Source: Thermodesulfobacteriaceae bacterium (GTDB lineage: Bacteria > Desulfobacterota > Thermodesulfobacteria > Thermodesulfobacteriales > Thermodesulfobacteriaceae). From it: 5,936 nucleotides of DNA. Each line of letters opens with the position of its first letter. Position 1 is the first letter of the stretch. The stretch lies in contig WGAR01000078.1 of assembly GCA_015494725.1 (NCBI GenBank), positions 1 through 5,936 on the forward strand. The letters run 5' to 3'. Both the position numbers and the translations under genes were made by a program. Of this stretch, positions 1-5,709 are shown piece by piece. The notes under the pieces are model-generated. The model saw nothing but the letters and a program-made list of their open reading frames with translations. It had not been told where the DNA came from and ran no database searches.

Positions 1-3
1 AAA

Positions 4-921
4 ATGGAAAGAGAGAAACTTCAGGCCGAGATACGAAAGCTGGCCCGGGATCGTAAGGCCCTCATTCTGGCCCACAATTATCAGCCCCCGGAGATCCAGG
101 ATATCGCCGATCTGGTGGGGGATTCCCTGGAACTTTCCCTCAAGGCCTCCCGGACCGATGCGGAGGTGATCGTCTTCTGCGGGGTGCTTTTCATGGCCGA
201 GACCGCCCACATCGTTTCCCCGGAAAAGATCGTCCTTTTTCCGGCTCCTCAGGCCTGCTGTGCCATGGCCAGCATGGTATCCCCGGAGGATGTCCGGGCC
301 CTCCGGGAGGCCCATCCCGGCGCCCCGGTGGTCACCTATGTAAATTCCTACGCCGAGGTCAAGGCCGAAAGCGACATCTGCTGCACCTCGGCCAACGTGG
401 TACGGGTCATCGCCAGTCTTCCGGAAAAGGAGATCATCTGCCTTCCGGATCGTAACCTGGCCCTCTATGCCCAACGTCATTTTCCGGAAAAGCGCATTAT
501 CTATCACGAGGGATTCTGCCCCTTTCACGACGTGCTCTCTCCGGAGGATGTAAAACGGGCCCGCGAGGCCCATCCCGAGGCCCTTTTCATCGCCCATCCC
601 GAATGTCGGCCCGAGGTCATAGACCTTGCCGATCACGTGGCCTCCACCAGCGGCATGCTTCGCTTCTGTCGCGAGTCCACCCATCGGGAATTCATTATCG
701 GGACCGAGGTGGGGCTGCTTTATCCCCTGCGGAAACAGAATCCGGACAAAAAGTTCTATCCCGCTTCGGAAAAGATGATCTGTGAATCCATGAAATTGAC
801 CACCCTGGAGCTGGTCTATCAGGCCCTGGAGAACCTGGAGCCCCGGGTGGTGGTTCCGGAGGAGGTCCGGGTGCGGGCCCTTCGGGCGGTAAAACGGATG
901 CTTGAGATCCCCAGGGGGTAA
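4..921 (+). CDS. nadA: Quinolinate synthase NadA (short, thermophile-type)
   Basis: Cytosolic [4Fe-4S] enzyme that condenses iminoaspartate with dihydroxyacetone phosphate to form quinolinate, the second step of de novo NAD synthesis from aspartate. The protein is 305 residues, the short form of the family. Visible family residues are HNYQ (24-27), GDS with Ser41, YVN (112-114), TS with Ser129, HPE (198-200) and STSG (214-217). Three cysteines fit the cluster ligands: Cys86 in a CCAMA motif, Cys172 in GFCPFH and Cys260 in CESMK. Cys85 next to Cys86 stands where the family usually has Gly, Thr or Ala. The start is the ATG at base 4; its ribosome binding site lies outside the window, so the start rests on family fit and length. 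It is the first visible gene of a tight + strand array. Partner genes nadB and nadC are not in view. The identification is secure. Confidence 0.97.
   Translation: MEREKLQAEIRKLARDRKALILAHNYQPPEIQDIADLVGDSLELSLKASRTDAEVIVFCGVLFMAETAHIVSPEKIVLFPAPQACCAMASMVSPEDVRALREAHPGAPVVTYVNSYAEVKAESDICCTSANVVRVIASLPEKEIICLPDRNLALYAQRHFPEKRIIYHEGFCPFHDVLSPEDVKRAREAHPEALFIAHPECRPEVIDLADHVASTSGMLRFCRESTHREFIIGTEVGLLYPLRKQNPDKKFYPASEKMICESMKLTTLELVYQALENLEPRVVVPEEVRVRALRAVKRMLEIPRG
913..918 (+). promoter_or_regulatory. Shine-Dalgarno for the HEPN gene, inside the nadA 3' end
   Basis: AGGGGG lies 7 nt before the TTG at 926 and directly in front of the nadA stop codon (919-921). It favours TTG 926 over the in-frame TTG at 902, which lies upstream of this site. 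Confidence 0.6.
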
Positions 922-925
922 AGCC

Positions 926-1306
926 TTGAGCGAGACTCTCAAACTTTTCGCCCAACGGGCGGAAAAATTCTTCCGCGAAGCCCTCCGCCATTTCGAGGAG
1001 GGGGATCTGGAGCTTTCCGCCTTCTTTGCCGAACAGAGCGCTCAGCTTCTCCTTAAAACCTATCTCCTCAAACACACCGGCACCTTTCCCCAGACTCATA
1101 ATCTGCACCGTCTTTTTCGGGAAGCCGCTAAAGTGGACGCTACCTGGGAGACTTTCTACCGGGATAGAGTTTCGGTGGTGGACGACCTTTATCAGGCCTA
1201 TTTCACCTCCCGTTATCTTCCCTTTGAATTCGAAAAGGAAGCCGTGATCCGCATGCTTGAATTCCTGAAAGACCTCCGGAGGCGCCTGGGTGGATCTCCA
1301 TCTTGA
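926..1306 (+). CDS. HEPN-domain protein, putative toxin/partner of the adjacent nucleotidyltransferase
   Basis: A 126-residue, probably all-helical cytosolic protein resembling the PF05168-type HEPN domain. The signature runs from a helix at about 10-25, through GDLELSAFFAEQSAQLLLKTYLL (split at residues 26-48; key residues Phe33, Glu36, Gln37, Lys44), to P55-T57-H58 and Leu60 (the P.TH.L turn), and a late Y92-F93-x-x-R96-Y97 matching the family's SRYP region. HEPN proteins paired with MNT proteins are RNase toxins or nucleotide-binding partners; that is family knowledge, not visible here. The canonical late-helix RX4-6H RNase motif is not seen; the only RX4H (R17-H22) is in the first helix. 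I start at TTG 926 because of AGGGGG upstream; TTG 902 would add eight unconserved residues and overlap nadA. It begins 4 nt after nadA and overlaps the next gene by 17 nt. GC is lower than in the flanking genes. Domain call good, activity unknown. Confidence 0.8.
   Translation: MSETLKLFAQRAEKFFREALRHFEEGDLELSAFFAEQSAQLLLKTYLLKHTGTFPQTHNLHRLFREAAKVDATWETFYRDRVSVVDDLYQAYFTSRYLPFEFEKEAVIRMLEFLKDLRRRLGGSPS
1278..1282 (+). promoter_or_regulatory. Shine-Dalgarno for the nucleotidyltransferase gene
   Basis: GGAGG, within the palindrome CCTCCGGAGG (1273-1282) in the HEPN 3' end, lies 7 nt before GTG 1290. It supports that start and translational coupling of the pair. Confidence 0.6.
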
Positions 1307-1694
1307 ACCCTATATCGAAACCGTACGGGAACTTAAACCCTATTTTGAAAACTGGAAGGAAATCCTGCGCGAGTTTTTGCGGCTATGGATTTCTAAAGGA
1401 TATCCCGGGGTGAAACTCCTGGTCTTTGGCTCCATCCTTTCGGGAAAGGCCCACCCGGCGCTCTCCGACATCGATGTCCTGATCCTGCTCCCCGAGGGCC
1501 TCCCTCCGGCGAAAATAAGACGGCTCTGGCTCTCCGAATTTCGCAAGTGCCATCCCTTTCATCCCTTTGAGTTTCATTTTGCCGATTCCGAACTCTTCAA
1601 AAACTGGTATAGTCGTTTCGTAAAAGAGTGGTACGAAATAAGACTTGACCAGGAGGCCAGGAGTGAGAACGACCCGGATAGAAGTGGCCTTTAA
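1290..1694 (+). CDS. MNT-type minimal nucleotidyltransferase, putative antitoxin of the HEPN partner
   Basis: A 134-residue protein of the DNA polymerase beta-like nucleotidyltransferase fold. Residues 1-40 are helical, followed by strand VKLLVFGS (41-48). The active-site signature is G47-S48, then S59-D60-I61-D62 and the strand VLILL, giving GS-X11-DXD. The two Asp would bind metal; Glu94 in PFEFH (92-96) is the likely third carboxylate. The family transfers a nucleotide from NTP; in MntA/HepT pairs the MNT protein AMPylates the HEPN toxin and neutralises it. The same is inferred here from gene order (HEPN first, MNT second) and the 17-nt overlap. The GTG at 1290 is 7 nt after GGAGG. The 3' end overlaps purL by 32 nt, so the last ten or so residues, an acidic tail after Tyr115, are encoded over the purL ribosome binding site and start. 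Sampled lines here fall to 40-48% GC. The domain call is firm; substrate and target are unknown. Confidence 0.87.
   Translation: MDLHLEPYIETVRELKPYFENWKEILREFLRLWISKGYPGVKLLVFGSILSGKAHPALSDIDVLILLPEGLPPAKIRRLWLSEFRKCHPFHPFEFHFADSELFKNWYSRFVKEWYEIRLDQEARSENDPDRSGL
1651..1656 (+). promoter_or_regulatory. Shine-Dalgarno for purL, inside the nucleotidyltransferase gene
   Basis: A perfect AGGAGG lies 6 nt before GTG 1663. It decides the purL start over the in-frame TTG 1645 (which lies upstream of it) and GTG 1684 (27 nt away, and would remove the first PurS-like strand). Confidence 0.75.
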
Positions 1695-4600
1695 GCCCGG
1701 TCTTCGCGATGCCCGGGGAGACAAAGTCCTCCGTCGGTCCCGGGATTTCCTGGGGCTTTCCGTTCAGGCCGTACGCACGGTGCGGGTTTACCTGGTGGAG
1801 GGAGACTTTTCCGGGGAGATACTGGAACGTCTTGCCCGCGAGGCCCTTTGCGACCCGGTAATCCAGCTCTTTTCCGTGGGAAAACCGCTCTCTCCCACCC
1901 TGGGCTTCGATTACGACTGGGTGATCGAGGTGGGCTTCCGTCCGGGGGTTACGGACAACGAAGGCCGGGTGGCGGCCGAAGCCCTGGAACTTCTCCTCGA
2001 ACGCCCGCTTGATTCCTCCTGCGAAGGGGTCTATTCCGCCATGCAGTATCTGATAAGAGGAACCCTCTCCCCGGAGGACCTTGAACGCATGGCCCGGGAA
2101 TTGCTCGCCAACGAACTCATCGAACGCTGGTGGATCCTCTCCCGGAAGGATTACGAAAAGACCGGCATCACCTACCCCGCTCCCCGGGTCACGGAGAGAT
2201 CCGAAGCCACGGTGGAGACCTGGGACCTTTCACGACTTTCGGACGAGGAACTCCTTGCGCTCTCGCGGGAGAGGCTTCTCGCCCTTTCCCTTTCCGAAAT
2301 GCGGACCATCCGGGACTTCTTCCGGCAAGCGGAGTTCGTGGAGGAAAGGCTCCGGCACGGCCTCGGCCCGGAGATCACCGATGTGGAGCTTGAGTGTCTG
2401 GCCCAGACCTGGTCCGAGCATTGCAAACACAAGATCTTTAACGCCCGCATCCACTATCGGGATCTCGAGTCCGGCGAAGGGTTCACCGTGGATAGTATCT
2501 TTAAGACTTACATCAGGGGTGCCACGGAAAAGATTCGCCAGCGACTCGGAGCGCGGGACTTCTGTCTTTCGGTCTTCGTGGATAACGCCGGGGTGATCAA
2601 ACTCAACGATCGCTGGGCCCTGGCCTTTAAAGTTGAGACCCACAACAGCCCCTCGGCGCTGGATCCTTACGGAGGAGCCCTTACCGGAATCGTGGGGGTG
2701 AACCGCGATCCTTTCGGGACCGGGAAGGGAGCCCTCCTGGTCTTCAACACCGATGTCTTCTGCTTCGCCCCCCCGAACTGGGACAAACCCCTCCCGCCGC
2801 GGCTCCTCCATCCCCGCCGCATCTTCGAAGGGGTGCGCGAGGGGGTGGAACACGGCGGAAACCAGAGCGGAATCCCTACGGTAAACGGCTCCATCGTCTT
2901 CGATCCCCGCTATCTGGGAAAACCCCTGGTCTATTGCGGCACCGGGGGCATTTTACCCCTTGAGGTCTGTGGGGAACCCTCCTGGAAGAAGGGGGCCCGC
3001 CCGGGGGATCTGGTGGTCATGGTGGGCGGGCGTATCGGAAAGGACGGTATCCACGGGGCCACCTTTTCCTCCGAGGCCCTGCACGAGGGAAGCCCGGCCA
3101 CCGCGGTCCAGATCGGAGACCCCATCACCCAGAAGAAGATGACCGACTTCCTGCTGCGGGCCCGCGATGAGTGCCTCTATACCTCCATCACCGACAACGG
3201 GGCCGGCGGGCTCTCCTCCTCGGTGGGGGAGATGGCCCGCGAGGCCGGTGGTGCGGAGCTGGATCTGGAAAAACCGCCCTTGAAGTACCCGGGGCTTAAG
3301 CCCTGGGAGATCCTCCTTTCCGAAAGCCAGGAACGCATGACCGTGGCCGTGCCCCCGGAAAAGATAGATCGGTTCCTGGAACTGGCCCGGCGCATGGACG
3401 TGGAGGCCACGGTGGTGGGTCGGTTCACCGACTCCGGGTACTTTCACCTGCGCTACGAGGGGCGCACCGTGGGCCTCCTTCCGCTCCGATTCCTTCATGA
3501 GGGTGTGCCCCAGATGGAGCTTTTCGCCGAATGGCACCCGCCGAGGCACGAGGAACCCGATCTTCCCGAGCCCGAGGACCTGGGGGCGGTGCTGCGGGAG
3601 ATGCTTTCCCGGCTCAATGTATGTTCCAAGGAATACGTGGTGCGACAGTACGACCACGAGGTCCAGGGAGGCTCCGTGGTAAAACCCCTTACCGGGGCCC
3701 GGGACGACGGCCCGAGTGACGCCGCGGTGCTCCGTCCGGATCTTTCCCGCACCGACGGCATCGCCGTGGCCCACGGGATCTGCCCCAAGTTTTCGGATAT
3801 CGATACCTACTGGATGGCGGCCAATGCCATCGACGAGGCCATCCGCAACGCGGTCTGCGTGGGCGGAGACCCGGAACACATGGCCGGACTGGACAATTTC
3901 TGCTGGTGCGACCCCATCGAAAGCGAAAAGACTCCGGACGGTCGCTACAAGCTGGCCCAGCTGGTGCGGGCCGCCCGGGCGGTGCACGACTTCACCCTGG
4001 TCTATGGGGTCCCCTGCATCTCCGGCAAGGACTCCATGAAAAACGATTACCTCATGGCCCTGGGGCTTGACCCGGAAGGAGAAAATCCCTACGGGGTGGG
4101 GACGATCCTTCCCGACGGAAGCCTTAAAATCTCCGTTCCTCCCACCCTTCTCTTTTCGGTGGTGGCCAGAGTCCCGGACGTGACCCGGGCGGTGACCATG
4201 GATGTGAAGCGCCCCGGAGACCTCCTTTATATTTTGGGCATGACCCGGGACGAGCTGGGAGGCTCGGAATACTATGCGAGCCGGGGCTTTGTAGGGGTCT
4301 CGGTTCCCAGGGTGGATGCCGAGGAAGCCCGCGTAAGGTACCTGCGCCTTCGGGACGCCATCTATTACGGTCTCATTGCCTCGGCCCACGACGCCTCGGA
4401 CGGAGGACTGGCCGTAGCCCTTGCGGAGAAGGCCTTTTCCGGGGGTTACGGGCTTTTTGTGGATCTCTCCGCGGTGCCCTATGAGGGCTGTGGCCGACCG
4501 GACTTCATCCTCTTTTCCGAGTCCGCAAGCCGCATCCTGGTAACCGTGCCCCGCGATCGGAAACGCGACTTCGAAAAACTCATGGAGGGGACCACCTACG

Positions 4601-4725
4601 CCCTCATAGGGGAGGTCATCGCCGAGCCGGAACTCATCATCCGGGACGGCCTAGGCCGCGACCTGGTGAAGGAGCCCCTCTCCGCCCTCAAGGAGGCCTG
4701 GAAAACCCCTCTGGCCGAACTCTGA
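1663..4725 (+). CDS. purL: Phosphoribosylformylglycinamidine synthase, synthetase subunit with two N-terminal PurS-like repeats (PurSL type)
   Basis: Cytosolic enzyme of purine synthesis: converts FGAR to FGAM with ATP and ammonia from glutamine. From GTG 1663 the protein has 1020 residues. Two PurS-like repeats come first, with F-K/R-PG-x-x-D at 10-16 and 92-98 and matching LERxARE-x-L segments. A helical linker at about 165-235 follows, then two AIRS-type synthetase halves. Motifs include WSEHCKHK (His253), VETHNSPSA (324-332), GNQSG (399-403), DNGAGGLSSS (from 511), the glycine-rich VQGGSV (from 667), SGKDSM (787-792) and AHDASDGGLA (908-917). The chain ends after the second half at LAEL, so the C-terminal glutaminase domain of the approximately 1300-residue proteobacterial enzyme is absent. 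A separate PurQ must supply ammonia and is not in the window. No separate purS is expected, because the repeats fill that role. It overlaps the nucleotidyltransferase by 32 nt and precedes dus by 4 nt. No frameshift is seen. Confidence 0.96.
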   Translation: MRTTRIEVAFKPGLRDARGDKVLRRSRDFLGLSVQAVRTVRVYLVEGDFSGEILERLAREALCDPVIQLFSVGKPLSPTLGFDYDWVIEVGFRPGVTDNEGRVAAEALELLLERPLDSSCEGVYSAMQYLIRGTLSPEDLERMARELLANELIERWWILSRKDYEKTGITYPAPRVTERSEATVETWDLSRLSDEELLALSRERLLALSLSEMRTIRDFFRQAEFVEERLRHGLGPEITDVELECLAQTWSEHCKHKIFNARIHYRDLESGEGFTVDSIFKTYIRGATEKIRQRLGARDFCLSVFVDNAGVIKLNDRWALAFKVETHNSPSALDPYGGALTGIVGVNRDPFGTGKGALLVFNTDVFCFAPPNWDKPLPPRLLHPRRIFEGVREGVEHGGNQSGIPTVNGSIVFDPRYLGKPLVYCGTGGILPLEVCGEPSWKKGARPGDLVVMVGGRIGKDGIHGATFSSEALHEGSPATAVQIGDPITQKKMTDFLLRARDECLYTSITDNGAGGLSSSVGEMAREAGGAELDLEKPPLKYPGLKPWEILLSESQERMTVAVPPEKIDRFLELARRMDVEATVVGRFTDSGYFHLRYEGRTVGLLPLRFLHEGVPQMELFAEWHPPRHEEPDLPEPEDLGAVLREMLSRLNVCSKEYVVRQYDHEVQGGSVVKPLTGARDDGPSDAAVLRPDLSRTDGIAVAHGICPKFSDIDTYWMAANAIDEAIRNAVCVGGDPEHMAGLDNFCWCDPIESEKTPDGRYKLAQLVRAARAVHDFTLVYGVPCISGKDSMKNDYLMALGLDPEGENPYGVGTILPDGSLKISVPPTLLFSVVARVPDVTRAVTMDVKRPGDLLYILGMTRDELGGSEYYASRGFVGVSVPRVDAEEARVRYLRLRDAIYYGLIASAHDASDGGLAVALAEKAFSGGYGLFVDLSAVPYEGCGRPDFILFSESASRILVTVPRDRKRDFEKLMEGTTYALIGEVIAEPELIIRDGLGRDLVKEPLSALKEAWKTPLAEL

Positions 4726-4729
4726 GCCG

Positions 4730-5707
4730 GTGCTTCCTCCCCCGACCCTTCTCGCCCCCATGGATGGGCTCACACATGTGGCCTTCCGGCGCCTGGTGGC
4801 TCATTATGGTCCGCCGGATCTCTTCTATACCGAAATGGTAAGCGTGCGGGCGGTGGTCTTCCAGCCCCCGGAACGCGACCCTTATCTCTGGCACACGGAG
4901 GCCGACCGGCCCCTCATCGTCCAGCTTTCCGGCCGGGAGCCGGAACTTTTCGAGGAGGCCATCCGCATCCTGGACCAGAAGTTTGACTTCGCGGGCTACG
5001 ACTTAAACTTCGGCTGCAGCAGGGGGCGGGCTCGCAGACAGGGCTGGGGTGCGGCCCTCCTTTCGGAGCCGGATCTCGCCCGGGAGATCGCCCGGGCCGC
5101 CCGCCGGGCCACCCGCAAACCCCTTTCCGCCAAGCTCCGCTCCGCCCCGGGCCACAATCTTAAAAAACTTCTTTCCTTCGCCGAGGGCCTTCTTGCGGAA
5201 GGCGTCGAGACCCTTATCCTTCACCCCCGGGCCCCGGAGGAGGGTTTCCGGCGACCGCCGCGGTGGGAGGAGATTCGGGAGCTGAAACGGGCCACCGGGG
5301 CGCGCATCATCGGAAACGGGGATGTCTTCTCGCCGGAGGACGCGGTAAGGATGCTTTCTACGACCGGCTGCGACGGGGTGATGATCGGCCGGGCCGCCCT
5401 CCTTCGCCCCTGGATCTTCCGGGACGTGAAGACCAAACTTCAGGGAGGACCTCTACCTCCGCCTCCGCACCCCCTGGAACCGGTGGAACTCTTTGTCCGT
5501 TACCTCGACCTTCTTCCCGAAACCTTGCGGGAGAAACGCTTCACCCTCTGGCTTTTCTGGTATCTACAGAATTTCCCCTTCGGTCTCTATTACTTTGGTC
5601 GGATCCAGAAAGAGACCTCTCTCGAAGCTAAACTAGACCTTTTACGGGACCTCCTTGCCGCCGAGGAGGTCCCGCCTTACCCCGTCTCTATCCGACAAAA
5701 TCGTTAA
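4730..5707 (+). CDS. dus: tRNA-dihydrouridine synthase (Dus family), variant active-site motif
   Basis: A 325-residue FMN-dependent TIM-barrel enzyme that reduces specific uridines in tRNA to dihydrouridine using NAD(P)H. Family motifs appear in order: LLAPMDGLTHVAFR (7-20), TEMVS (34-38), QLSG (65-68), DLNFGC (91-96) with the presumed catalytic Cys96, GWGAALL (105-111), KLR (135-137), HPRAPEEGF (165-173), GNGDVFSPEDA (195-205) and DGVMIGRAALLRPWIF (215-230) for FMN phosphate binding, then a helical C-terminal domain that would bind tRNA. The usual NxGCP is GCS here, and the following stretch (SRGRARRQ) is Arg-rich. The start is GTG 4730, 4 nt after purL; the next ATG (4760) lies inside the APM motif and is too late. 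No Shine-Dalgarno is close to it (AAGGAGG at 4690-4696 is 33 nt away), so translation probably depends on ribosomes ending purL. Which Dus subfamily or tRNA position cannot be told. Confidence 0.94.
   Translation: MLPPPTLLAPMDGLTHVAFRRLVAHYGPPDLFYTEMVSVRAVVFQPPERDPYLWHTEADRPLIVQLSGREPELFEEAIRILDQKFDFAGYDLNFGCSRGRARRQGWGAALLSEPDLAREIARAARRATRKPLSAKLRSAPGHNLKKLLSFAEGLLAEGVETLILHPRAPEEGFRRPPRWEEIRELKRATGARIIGNGDVFSPEDAVRMLSTTGCDGVMIGRAALLRPWIFRDVKTKLQGGPLPPPPHPLEPVELFVRYLDLLPETLREKRFTLWLFWYLQNFPFGLYYFGRIQKETSLEAKLDLLRDLLAAEEVPPYPVSIRQNR
5645..5674. repeat. Perfect 11-bp inverted repeat (hairpin) near the 3' end of dus
   Basis: Left arm CGGGACCTCCT (5645-5655), loop TGCCGCCG (5656-5663), right arm AGGAGGTCCCG (5664-5674); all 11 pairs are Watson-Crick. 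It lies in dus codons about 30 nt before the stop and close to the end of the convergent cytochrome gene. A stem this stable at a convergent junction could slow or end transcription in both directions. No T-run follows it on either strand, so it is not a standard intrinsic terminator. It could also be a chance result of the Leu-Leu and Glu-Glu codons in this GC-rich gene. Confidence 0.5.
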
Positions 5708-5709
5708 AA

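Noticed and set aside
902..925. TTG 902 as start of the HEPN gene
   Set aside because: It would overlap nadA by 20 nt, adds a Gly/Pro-containing stretch that does not fit the helix, and lies upstream of the good AGGGGG site that serves TTG 926.
974..991. R17-x4-H22 in the HEPN protein as the catalytic RNase motif
   Set aside because: It lies in the first helix rather than the late helix where the HEPN motif belongs; kept only as a possibility to test.
1645..1662. TTG 1645 as start of purL
   Set aside because: The AGGAGG site lies downstream of it and 6 nt ahead of GTG 1663; the added residues MTRRPG are encoded by the ribosome binding site itself.
2953..4389. Long open frame on the - strand opposite purL (478 codons)
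   Set aside because: It is antisense to unmistakable PurL motifs; the encoded protein is rich in His, Gly and Pro with no recognisable domain, as expected from the codon bias of a GC-rich gene.
5645..5674. Intrinsic (Rho-independent) terminator
   Set aside because: The stem is strong, but no T-run follows it on the + strand (CCTTACC) or on the - strand (TAAAAGG), so it is listed as an inverted repeat instead.
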